The notes beneath the pieces are model-generated. The model was not told the DNA's origin and did not search any database. It was given only the letters and a program-made list of their open reading frames with translations. Source: Bacillota bacterium (lineage in GTDB: Bacteria; Bacillota; GCA-003054495; Carboxydocellales; JAJZTU01). Taken from it: DNA of 5,278 nt. The translations under genes were made by a program, and so were the position numbers. This document shows positions 1 through 5,066 of this stretch, piece by piece; the stretch's first letter is position 1, and the number at the start of each line of letters is the position of its first letter. The stretch lies in assembly GCA_021848765.1 (NCBI GenBank), contig JAJZTU010000241.1, positions 1 through 5,278 on the forward strand. The letters run 5' to 3'.

Positions 1-13
1 TTCTTATTTCCAT
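1..13 (-). CDS. possible 5' end of a divergent gene (only four codons in window)
   Basis: On the minus strand an ATG (complement of 11-13) opens a frame that runs off the left edge without a stop. A GGTGAT (complement of 20-25), which matches the 16S anti-Shine-Dalgarno end, lies 6 nt upstream, and a minus-strand promoter lies further up (51-77). Only ATG plus three codons are visible, so the product cannot be named. The palindrome at 31-49 lies in what would be the 5' untranslated region. Another minus-strand ATG, overlapping the Shine-Dalgarno, stops after five codons and is not a candidate. The call rests on the promoter and ribosome binding site only. Confidence 0.27.
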
Positions 14-30
14 TTTCCCATCACCAACCT

Positions 31-49
31 TGTATAGATCATCTATACA
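31..49. promoter_or_regulatory. perfect 19-bp palindrome, candidate repressor operator
   Basis: TGTATAGAT, a central C, then ATCTATACA form a perfect 9+1+9 inverted repeat. It sits just downstream of the leftward -10 element (51-56), so it covers the predicted start region of the divergent transcript. That position is typical of a repressor site. Dyads with TGTA...TACA ends occur among GntR-family operators, but assigning a regulator is inference. It is about 155-170 bp upstream of the rightward sigma-54 start, so it could also be a distal activator site for that promoter. Confidence 0.55.
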
Positions 50-50
50 T

Positions 51-77
51 AGTATACCACGGTTTGGGATAAATCAA
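51..77 (-). promoter_or_regulatory. leftward sigma-A promoter with extended -10
   Basis: Read on the minus strand, TATACT (complement of 51-56) is preceded by TGG, giving an extended -10 (TGnTATACT). A weak -35-like TTGATT lies at the complement of 72-77 with a short 15-nt spacer. The predicted start is near position 44, inside the palindrome at 31-49. It would transcribe a gene off the left edge. The extended -10 is the main support, because the -35 and spacer are poor. Confidence 0.4.
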
Positions 78-128
78 TAGCAGCGCTTAATTTTTATACC
101 TCCTCTGCAAAGTGAGTTGAATAAAACC

Positions 129-143
129 CCCTTTTTAAAAGGG
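129..143. promoter_or_regulatory. CCCTTTT-T-AAAAGGG palindrome, candidate activator site
   Basis: A perfect 7+1+7 inverted repeat lies between the two divergent promoters. Its centre is about 67 bp upstream of the predicted sigma-54 start (near 203), at the near end of where enhancer-binding proteins of the NtrC class bind. It has no following T-tract on the plus strand, so it does not look like a terminator for rightward transcription. A role as upstream activating sequence for the response regulator encoded at 2281 is inference from position alone. Confidence 0.35.
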
Positions 144-175
144 AGCTTCGACCACCGTCAGAATAACTCCCTGGT

Positions 176-192
176 TTGGCACAAGGATTGCA
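176..192 (+). promoter_or_regulatory. sigma-54 (RpoN) -24/-12 promoter of the two-component operon
   Basis: TTGGCACAAGGATTGCA matches the RpoN consensus TGGCAC-N5-TTGCW at every conserved position. The diagnostic GG (178-179) and GC (190-191) are exactly 12 nt apart. The predicted start is near 203, which leaves about 76 nt of untranslated leader before the kinase ATG at 279. No comparable sigma-A promoter is evident between this site and the gene. Since the second gene of the operon encodes a sigma-54 activator, the promoter suggests autoregulation. Confidence 0.85.
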
Positions 193-278
193 TTTTGATG
201 TTGAAGCTACCGGTGGGTGGAACAGTTTGTTATTCCCGAAATACCAGGTTAAACTAAAGATAACGGGGAGGTGGCGAA

Positions 279-2294
279 ATGGGCAGCTTCAGGTCCAGGG
301 GAATTGGTTTTCAGATTTCTTTACTGGTTTCTATAGTTTTGTTAGCTACCCTGCTTCTGGTTTCCTCCATGTTGTGGACAATCAGTCAGACCCAGCAGGT
401 ACTATTGGAACAGCAAAAGACCAGGGTTGGACAGATTCTGGATCTGGAGGTGCAGAAAATCGCAGCGCCTCAGGTAACCGGTCCAGGTACGGCAGGAATG
501 GGGATTGCCGGAGCCGGAAACGCCATTGGAGGCGGGACTGCCAAAGCTGGGGATGCTCATACCAGGACAGGAAGCAGCAGGACTAAACAGAGGATTAAAA
601 AGTTTCCGGGTGTGGGAAGTATCCGGCTCCCTAAAGTAAGCGCCGTCAAGCCGTTAAGTTCCGGGGTCCGTCAGGCCTTTAACGAGATAAACCGGCTCTA
701 TCCCGGAGTGGAATTGGGGTATTACTCTATCGAACACCAGGCGATTATTATCGGTAATTTGCCGGGGGACCTGTCTATTTCGGAGGCTTTTTCTCTTCAG
801 CAGCAGAATTGGTTTAACCAGGTAGTAAAGAGCAGGCAAAGGACTATCATCCAGGCCGGGACAGGTGCAACCGGAAGGTTGGAGGGTTATGCCCCGGTAA
901 TTAAAGCAGGTAAGGTTTTGGGGGTAGTGTGGGCTAAGGAGGATTTGGATGAGATCCTTGGGGAGATTGAACGCAGCCGGAGAAATGCCTATGGAATTAT
1001 GGTCATAGGATTACTGGTAGGGGTTGGCGGGACAGCCTTATTTGTAAATGGCTTTGTGGAAGGGGTTAAAGGGATTAAGACAGGGCTGGAGAAACTTAAG
1101 GGGGATTTGCACTATGTTTTACCGGAAAGCCACGGGGAGATTGGGGAGATTTCCGCTTCCATAAATAATTTGTCAGATGAATTACTTAAGATGAAAAGTT
1201 ATACTGAAATTATCCTGGATAGCATTGATGAAGGCATCCTGGCTGTTAATGAAGCCGGGCGGGTGATAATTATTAACGATGCGGCAGTACACCTGCTGGG
1301 GTTGGACAATGCTAATGCCTTGGGTCAGGAACTTACGGCTGTCCTGGGAGAAGGGGAACTGGCGGAAATGCTTTGGAGCACTCTGGGCCAAGAGAAAGGC
1401 CTGCGCGATCAGAAGTTGTCCCTCACCCTGGCTGCCAGGAGGCAGATGGAGCTTTTGGCCGGTACCTCGGTACTGCGTGACTACCGGGGCAAACTTCTGG
1501 GGGTAGCTCTGACTGTCAGGGATATTACCGAAAGGGAAAAGCTGCTGGGCATCTTCCGTCGCAATGAGCGCTTATCCGCCCTGGGTACTTTGGTGGCCGG
1601 GGTTGCTCATGAAATTCGTAATCCCCTTACTGCTATCAGGGGGTATGTCCAGTTTTGGATGAAAAAATCCCGGGAACAGCAGCCCAGTGAGAAATCATTG
1701 CAGACCATTAACCGGGAGATTAACCGTTTAAATGATCTGGTGGAAAAGCTGCTGTATTTTGCCAGGCCGGGTAAGGCCAGGATGGCTTTTCACGATATAA
1801 ATCAAATCCTGGTGAGGGTCCTGACTTTTGTGCAGGAAATCAACCAGGTTTCGGTGGAGGTTGGGACCCATTTTGCGGCAGAGCTTCCCCCGGTCTATTG
1901 TGACCGGGATCAAATAGAGCGGGTGTTTAACAATATTGTGTTTAACGCCTGCCAGGCTATGCCCCAGGGAGGAAAACTATCCGTGGAATCCCGGTATGAG
2001 GCTCAGGCCGATGTGGTCAGGGTGGCTATCAGGGATACGGGAGAGGGAATTCCTGCGGAAAATCTTTCCGCCCTGTTTAACCCTTTCTTTACGACCAAGG
2101 CCAAAGGGACAGGTCTTGGCCTGGCAATTGCCCATGAAATTGTGCGGACCCACGGGGGAGATATTGAAGTGTCCAGTATCGAGGATGAGGGTAGTGAGTT
2201 TGTGATAATTCTGCCCAGAATGGGAACCGGTGACCCGGGGAGTCAGGGGACTGATTCGGCCGGAAAGGAGCGGATAGGGAATGGTGGAAGTTAG
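279..2294 (+). CDS. membrane sensor histidine kinase (AtoS/NtrB-like, HAMP-PAS-HisKA-HATPase)
   Basis: This is the sensor of a two-component pair. It autophosphorylates on a histidine and passes the phosphate to the regulator encoded next. A transmembrane helix at about residues 11-34 and a second at about 238-258 bracket an external domain. That domain contains a Gly/Ala-rich low-complexity stretch (about 68-92), a basic stretch (about 95-108) and a probable Cache/PAS-like ligand domain (about 125-225). A HAMP-like linker (about 258-306) and a PAS domain (about 308-418) follow. The HisKA H-box AHEIRNPL carries His444. The ATPase shows an N-box with Asn552 and Asn556, G1 DTGEGIP (586-592), F-box NPFFTTK (601-607) and G2 GTGLGLA (610-616). 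All catalytic motifs are intact. The ATG start has a GGGGAGGTGG ribosome site at 265-274. The closest architecture known to me is AtoS-like, but the ligand is unknown and the external domain gives no name. Confidence 0.95.
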   Translation: MGSFRSRGIGFQISLLVSIVLLATLLLVSSMLWTISQTQQVLLEQQKTRVGQILDLEVQKIAAPQVTGPGTAGMGIAGAGNAIGGGTAKAGDAHTRTGSSRTKQRIKKFPGVGSIRLPKVSAVKPLSSGVRQAFNEINRLYPGVELGYYSIEHQAIIIGNLPGDLSISEAFSLQQQNWFNQVVKSRQRTIIQAGTGATGRLEGYAPVIKAGKVLGVVWAKEDLDEILGEIERSRRNAYGIMVIGLLVGVGGTALFVNGFVEGVKGIKTGLEKLKGDLHYVLPESHGEIGEISASINNLSDELLKMKSYTEIILDSIDEGILAVNEAGRVIIINDAAVHLLGLDNANALGQELTAVLGEGELAEMLWSTLGQEKGLRDQKLSLTLAARRQMELLAGTSVLRDYRGKLLGVALTVRDITEREKLLGIFRRNERLSALGTLVAGVAHEIRNPLTAIRGYVQFWMKKSREQQPSEKSLQTINREINRLNDLVEKLLYFARPGKARMAFHDINQILVRVLTFVQEINQVSVEVGTHFAAELPPVYCDRDQIERVFNNIVFNACQAMPQGGKLSVESRYEAQADVVRVAIRDTGEGIPAENLSALFNPFFTTKAKGTGLGLAIAHEIVRTHGGDIEVSSIEDEGSEFVIILPRMGTGDPGSQGTDSAGKERIGNGGS

Positions 2295-3663
2295 GGCGAA
2301 AAAGCGTAAGGTACTAATCGTAGATGATGAAGAGAGCGTCCTGGAACTTTTGGAAGATGTGCTGGCTGATGAGGGTTTTCAGGTCAGGAGGGCGGAAAAC
2401 GGAAGGGAGGCTCTCGACATGATAGCCCGGGAGAGTTTCGATGTAGTGCTGATGGATATCCGCATGCCGGAAATGGACGGGATGGAGGCATTGCGCCGGA
2501 TTCACGAGCAAAGCCGCAAGACCGGCGTCATTTTGATGACTGCTTATGCCACTACTGATGTTGCCATTCAGGCCATGAAGATGGGGGCCTTTGATTATGT
2601 GTTAAAGCCCTTTGACCTGGATGAAGTGGTGATGGTAATTAAGAAAGCGGTGGGTGTGCAGGAAATGGCCGGCGAACTGGATGACCTGCGCCTGCAGTTG
2701 GGACAGGTCTACCAGCCCGGTACCATTATTGGCAGCAGCCCGGCAATGCAGGAGGTGTACAAGACGATTGGCCGGGTAGCCGCCAGTACGGCTACCGTCT
2801 TAATCAGGGGGGAAAGTGGGACCGGGAAGGAACTGGTGGCTCAGGCTATCCATTTTAACAGTAACCGGCACCAGGGACCCCTGGTGAAGCTTAACTGTGC
2901 GGCTTTACCGGAGAGCCTTTTGGAAAGTGAGCTATTTGGCCATGAGCGTGGGGCTTTTACCGGGGCGGTGGGGCGGAAGACCGGTCTCTTTGAACTGGCC
3001 CATGGGGGGACCATTTTTCTGGATGAAATCGGAGAGATCAGCCCGGCTACCCAGGCCAAACTGCTGCGCGTCCTCCAGGAAAAGGAGATCCAGCGGGTGG
3101 GTGGGACGGAAACACTGAAGATTGATGTGCGGATTGTGGCCGCAACCAATAAGAATCTGGAGAGAGCGGTTAAGGAGGGGGCCTTTCGGGAGGACCTGTT
3201 TTTCCGGTTGAATGTGGTGCCGATCTTCCTGCCCCCTCTCCGGGAACGCAAGGAGGATATTCCGCTTTTGGCCCAATATTTCCTGAGCAAATACAGCCGG
3301 GAATTTGACAAGCCGGTAACCGGTGTTTCCCCTGAGGCTATACGGCTGCTGAATAATTACGCCTGGCCGGGTAATATCCGGGAACTGGAGAATGTCTGTG
3401 AACGTGCGGTGATTATGGCCCAAGGCCGGTTTATACTTCCGGAGCACATCCCGATGGGAATTCAGACTGAGCAGTTGGGGATTGATTTGGAGGTGACCCG
3501 CTCACGTTTACCGCTGAAGGAGATTGTGGCTGATATCGAACGGCAGGTGATTCTCAGGGTGTTGGAGGAGACTAATTGGAACCGGACCATGGCTGCAGAA
3601 AGCCTGGGGCTCAACCGGAGGTCGTTATATGCCAAAATGAAGGAGTATGGTATAGAGGGGTAG
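2281..3663 (+). CDS. sigma-54-dependent response regulator, NtrC/AtoC family
   Basis: This is the cognate regulator, an enhancer-binding AAA+ ATPase that remodels sigma-54 RNA polymerase. The receiver domain (about residues 8-122) has the acidic pair Asp15-Asp16, phosphoacceptor Asp59, Thr87 and Lys109. The central domain (about 148-390) has Walker A GESGTGKE (177-184), the sigma-54 contact loop GAFTGA (224-229), Walker B GTIFLDE (243-249), the FREDLFFRLNV arginine-finger region (302-312) and sensor II WPGNIRELEN (362-371). A Fis-type helix-turn-helix lies at about 416-458. Its length of 460 aa is typical and no key residue is missing. The start overlaps the kinase end by 14 nt, with AAAGGAG at 2264-2270 inside the kinase gene, so the two are co-transcribed and probably translationally coupled. 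Likely DNA targets are sigma-54 promoters at 176 and 3818 (inference). Family assignment is secure, but calling it AtoC itself would imply acetoacetate regulation that nothing here shows. Confidence 0.97.
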   Translation: MVEVRAKKRKVLIVDDEESVLELLEDVLADEGFQVRRAENGREALDMIARESFDVVLMDIRMPEMDGMEALRRIHEQSRKTGVILMTAYATTDVAIQAMKMGAFDYVLKPFDLDEVVMVIKKAVGVQEMAGELDDLRLQLGQVYQPGTIIGSSPAMQEVYKTIGRVAASTATVLIRGESGTGKELVAQAIHFNSNRHQGPLVKLNCAALPESLLESELFGHERGAFTGAVGRKTGLFELAHGGTIFLDEIGEISPATQAKLLRVLQEKEIQRVGGTETLKIDVRIVAATNKNLERAVKEGAFREDLFFRLNVVPIFLPPLRERKEDIPLLAQYFLSKYSREFDKPVTGVSPEAIRLLNNYAWPGNIRELENVCERAVIMAQGRFILPEHIPMGIQTEQLGIDLEVTRSRLPLKEIVADIERQVILRVLEETNWNRTMAAESLGLNRRSLYAKMKEYGIEG

Positions 3664-3766
3664 TGGGAAATTGTTGCCCAAGCTGTTGAGAAAATTTTGC
3701 CCGTTTTGGGGGATAGGGTTTGGGAAGTTAGATTTTTAAGATGCTTTTTAAGGTGGATGCAATTAG

Positions 3767-3800
3767 ACCCGCAGCGCTGTCTGGCGGGTTTTTGTTTTTT
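3767..3800 (+). terminator. rho-independent terminator after the two-component operon
   Basis: ACCCGC (3767-3772) pairs with GCGGGT (3784-3789) around an 11-nt loop, and the 3' arm runs straight into a T-rich tract (TTTTT, G, TTTTTT; 3789-3800). It lies about 100 nt after the regulator stop codon and just before the next promoter, so it separates the regulator operon from the lysine-rich gene. Confidence 0.75.
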
Positions 3801-3817
3801 ATTGATAAGTTTGCAAG

Positions 3818-3834
3818 TTGGCAAAGATATTGCT
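3818..3834 (+). promoter_or_regulatory. sigma-54 (RpoN) -24/-12 promoter of the lysine-rich gene
   Basis: TTGGCAAAGATATTGCT has the RpoN GG (3820-3821) and GC (3832-3833) exactly 12 nt apart, with TTGGCA and TTGCT matching consensus. The only conserved-base deviation is A in place of C at the end of the -24 block. The predicted start is near 3845. It lies less than 30 bp beyond a terminator and about 155 bp after the gene for a sigma-54 activator, which makes that regulator the natural candidate activator (inference). Confidence 0.65.
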
Positions 3835-3845
3835 TTTGATATAAT
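3818..3845 (+). promoter_or_regulatory. sigma-A promoter overlapping the sigma-54 promoter
   Basis: TTGGCA (3818-3823) is a 5-of-6 -35 match, followed by a 16-nt spacer and a perfect TATAAT (3840-3845) preceded by TG (3837-3838), giving an extended -10. The predicted start is near 3852. The -35 is the same six bases as the -24 block of the RpoN element, so both holoenzymes could not bind at once. On sequence alone this is the strongest sigma-A promoter in the window. Confidence 0.75.
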
Positions 3846-3901
3846 GCGTGCTAGTGCGTGTTGTAAATTACCCTTTCTACTGACCAAATGAGGAGGTGAA
3901 T

Positions 3902-3943
3902 ATGGTTCCGTTCCTTATAAGGCTGGCAAATATTAATTGTTGA
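3902..3943 (+). CDS. 13-codon leader ORF upstream of the lysine-rich protein
   Basis: An ATG at 3902 opens the peptide MVPFLIRLANINC, ending at TGA 3941-3943. It is preceded by AGGAGGTGA (3891-3899), a nine-base complement of the 16S 3' end, 2 nt from the ATG and about 5 nt counted from the AGGAGG core. That spacing is slightly short but usable. Its stop abuts the AAGGAGGA ribosome site (3943-3950) of the lysine-rich gene, an arrangement that fits translational coupling. No run of one amino acid's codons suggests classical attenuation. It may instead be a stand-by ribosome site with a fortuitous frame. I know of no family for this peptide. Confidence 0.45.
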   Translation: MVPFLIRLANINC

Positions 3944-3956
3944 AGGAGGAAAAAAT

Positions 3957-4433
3957 ATGTTTGAAACTACAAAAAAGGTGATTGTTATTGGTACTTTGGC
4001 TTCTTTCCTGGGTGCCGGCGCTGCATTTGCCGCCCCCGCCACTCCCGCTGTCCCCGCTGCCCCGGAGAAGAAAGCAGAGAGCATTGTTAAGAAGGACGCA
4101 GCTAAAAAAGAAACTACAAAAGCAACAAAAGCAACAAAAGCAACAAAAGCAACAAAGGCTGCTAAAAAGGAAGCTAAAGCAGCCAAGAAAGCTGTAAAAA
4201 CTGCCAAGAAGGCTGCTAAAACTACTAAGCAAGCTGTAAAAACTGCCAAGAAGGCTGCTAAAACTACTAAGCAAGCTGTAAAAACTGCCAAGAAGGCTGC
4301 TAAAACTACTAAGCAAGCTGCCAAAAAAGTTGCTAAACCCGCTAAGCAAGCTGCCAAGAAGGCTGTAAAAGCTACCCAAAAAGCAGCTAAAAAAGCCGCT
4401 AAGACTGCCAAAAAAGAGGTTAAAAAGAACTAA
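3957..4433 (+). CDS. exported lysine/alanine-rich repeat protein, histone-H1-like
   Basis: The 158-aa product starts with a typical signal peptide: basic residues at 6-7, a hydrophobic core at about 8-24 and an AFA|AP cleavage site after residue 25. An Ala/Pro linker (26-36) follows, then a roughly 120-residue tract made almost only of Lys, Ala and Thr with some Val and Gln. About 46 of the 133 mature residues are Lys. There is no Arg and no aromatic residue after the signal. Internal repeats are KAT x4 (residues 55-66) and a 14-residue unit AVKTAKKAAKTTKQ x3 (79-120). The composition resembles eukaryotic H1 tails and bacterial H1-like proteins, which bind DNA inside cells. The signal peptide instead points outside, so binding of extracellular DNA, teichoic acids or other polyanions is an inference. 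AAGGAGGA at 3943-3950 fixes the start. It is a single-gene unit with its own promoter(s) and terminator. Confidence 0.88.
   Translation: MFETTKKVIVIGTLASFLGAGAAFAAPATPAVPAAPEKKAESIVKKDAAKKETTKATKATKATKATKAAKKEAKAAKKAVKTAKKAAKTTKQAVKTAKKAAKTTKQAVKTAKKAAKTTKQAAKKVAKPAKQAAKKAVKATQKAAKKAAKTAKKEVKKN
4119..4154 (+). repeat. 9-nt tandem repeat x4 (encodes Lys-Ala-Thr)
   Basis: Four exact copies of AAAGCAACA lie inside the lysine-rich gene, in frame, each encoding Lys-Ala-Thr. A change in copy number would keep the frame and alter only the length of the basic tract. Neighbouring Lys-Ala codons use other synonyms, so the identity points to recent slippage. Confidence 0.95.
4191..4316 (+). repeat. 42-nt tandem repeat x3 (14-residue unit)
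   Basis: Three identical 42-nt copies run 4191-4232, 4233-4274 and 4275-4316, each encoding AVKTAKKAAKTTKQ. A degenerate partial copy follows, ending in GCTAAGCAA near 4349. Identity at synonymous positions indicates recent duplication or gene conversion. The unit length is a multiple of three, so copy number can vary without a frameshift. Confidence 0.95.
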
Positions 4434-4475
4434 CTAGCCTTTTCCCTCAGCCAACTTCCCCCGCGATGAGGTGTG

Positions 4476-4518
4476 AAAAAGTGCGGCTGGACGGCTTACC
4501 GTCTGCTGCACTTTTTTT
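4476..4518 (+). terminator. strong rho-independent terminator after the lysine-rich gene
   Basis: AAAAAGTGC (4476-4484) pairs with GCACTTTTT (4508-4516). After a small internal loop GACGG (4490-4494) pairs with CCGTC (4499-4503) around the tetraloop CTTA. A run of seven T residues ends at 4518. The A-tract on the 5' side could make it work in both directions. Confidence 0.9.
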
Positions 4519-4539
4519 GTTTAATAATTTTTGGAAGGA

Positions 4540-4567
4540 TTCCAGGCTTTTTGGTCGAATCTATAAA
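4540..4567 (+). promoter_or_regulatory. weak candidate promoter for the small helical protein
   Basis: TATAAA at 4562-4567 is a fair -10, but the matching -35 position (4540-4545, 16-nt spacer) is poor and there is no TG extension. It is listed because the upstream terminator means the next gene needs a promoter between 4519 and 4610, and nothing better is visible there. Confidence 0.22.
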
Positions 4568-4623
4568 TTGAACCTACATGTGCAAGACTATTCTGTTCAG
4601 CCTGTGGCAAAGGGGTGAAATTC

Positions 4624-4854
4624 ATGATCAGTTATTTGGAAGATACCCTGGCTCATTTGGATCTGGCCTTGGAGGAATTAGAGGAACAGGCCGAGCGGCT
4701 GGAAGGGTTAAAGGGGTCAGGGGAAGATAAGGATAAAGTTGCAGAAGTGGAGGCTGCAGTGTTGGAAAAGGCCCTGGCCATCAGGTATCTGCTGCAAAAA
4801 TGCAATTCCATTATGGATGGGGACTTTGAGGTTATTGATTTGCTAAAGCAATAA
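4624..4854 (+). CDS. small acidic helical protein of unknown function
   Basis: The product is 76 aa if it starts at ATG 4624. AGGGGTGA (4611-4618) lies 5 nt before that ATG and is its ribosome site. The in-frame GTG at 4615 lies inside this Shine-Dalgarno and is therefore an unlikely start. The protein begins MISYLEDTLAHLD and is rich in Glu, Leu and Lys, with heptad-like spacing at about residues 5-30 and 38-60 separated by a charged GSGEDKDK turn, so a helical hairpin or short coiled coil is likely. It has one Cys and no signal peptide or membrane segment, so it is probably cytoplasmic. I do not recognise the family. It lies between two independent terminators and promoters, so its neighbours say little about its role. 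Codon and base composition look native. Confidence 0.75.
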   Translation: MISYLEDTLAHLDLALEELEEQAERLEGLKGSGEDKDKVAEVEAAVLEKALAIRYLLQKCNSIMDGDFEVIDLLKQ

Positions 4855-4875
4855 CTTATCTTCAGAAAGCAGGTA

Positions 4876-4904
4876 TTGTTTGGTTTGCTTTTAGATGGTA
4901 TAAT
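4876..4904 (+). promoter_or_regulatory. sigma-A promoter with extended -10
   Basis: TATAAT (4899-4904) is preceded by TGG, giving an extended -10, with a 17-nt spacer to TTGTTT (4876-4881), a 3-of-6 -35. The predicted start is near 4911. It reads into a short structured stretch and a terminator at 4942-4985 rather than directly into a gene. Confidence 0.65.
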
Positions 4905-4910
4905 CTTAAC

Positions 4911-4985
4911 AAATATTCGATACGAGGAAGTATCCAGTGGCAAAGACGCTTTTCGGGCATATAATGTCCCGGAGGGCGTTTTTTT
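4911..4985 (+). ncRNA. candidate small RNA or attenuator leader of about 75 nt
   Basis: Between a good extended -10 promoter and a strong terminator lies a stretch with no usable ORF. It opens with a hairpin, GATAC (4919-4923) and GTATC (4930-4934) around the loop GAGGAA, followed by the terminator hairpin. The layout fits a short stand-alone RNA, or a leader that ends transcription unless an anti-terminated form lets it read into the 47-aa ORF at 5067. It does not match a riboswitch class I know from memory (checked by eye against c-di-GMP, ZTP, fluoride, SAM, T-box and guanidine). Confidence 0.4.
4942..4985 (+). terminator. rho-independent terminator ahead of the 47-aa ORF
   Basis: ACGCTTTTCGGG (4946-4957) pairs with CCCGGAGGGCGT (4968-4979), 12 bp including three G-U pairs. 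It is extended by two pairs across a bulge on the loop side and by A-U pairs at the base. A run of seven T residues (4979-4985) follows. Confidence 0.8.
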
Positions 4986-5066
4986 AAGTTATTTTTTGCA
5001 ATGGGGTTCTATGGGCGCCGCCGCCCTCATATGCTTATAAAACAGCATGAAAAGGAGGGATTTAGT

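Noticed and set aside
98..104. AGGAGGT on the minus strand, a possible ribosome site
   Set aside because: No start codon with an open frame follows at a usable distance. The nearby minus-strand frames stop quickly.
176..586. Open frame overlapping the start of the kinase gene
   Set aside because: Its start codon is the first TTG of the sigma-54 promoter, it has no ribosome site, and its body is the kinase gene read in another frame with low-complexity output.
2841..3447. Two minus-strand open frames opposite the regulator gene
   Set aside because: The plus-strand frame carries every conserved AAA+ motif. The antisense frames have no recognisable domain or start signal.
3888..3899. Minimal ORF ATG-AGG-AGG-TGA
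   Set aside because: It is made of the Shine-Dalgarno itself with an ATG in front by chance, and it has no ribosome site of its own.
3982..4197. Second plus-strand frame inside the lysine-rich gene
   Set aside because: It is a frame-shifted shadow of the same repeats, with no ribosome site.
4119..4316. Repeat arrays considered as CRISPR or VNTR outside genes
   Set aside because: The repeats are contiguous with no spacers, in frame, and encode Lys/Ala units of one protein.
3851..4411. Long antisense open frames (186 and 148 codons) opposite the lysine-rich gene
   Set aside because: They arise because Lys/Ala codons read backwards give Phe/Leu/Ala/Val or Ser/Phe with no stops. They have no sensible start signals and only mirror the repeats.
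4653..4943. Minus-strand open frame opposite the small helical protein
   Set aside because: It is serine-rich shadow coding with no ribosome site, and its start lies in the promoter/leader region of the plus-strand unit.
4939..4953. TGGCAAAGACG resembling a -24 block near 4938
   Set aside because: The base pair 12 nt downstream of its GG is not GC, so the sigma-54 register fails.
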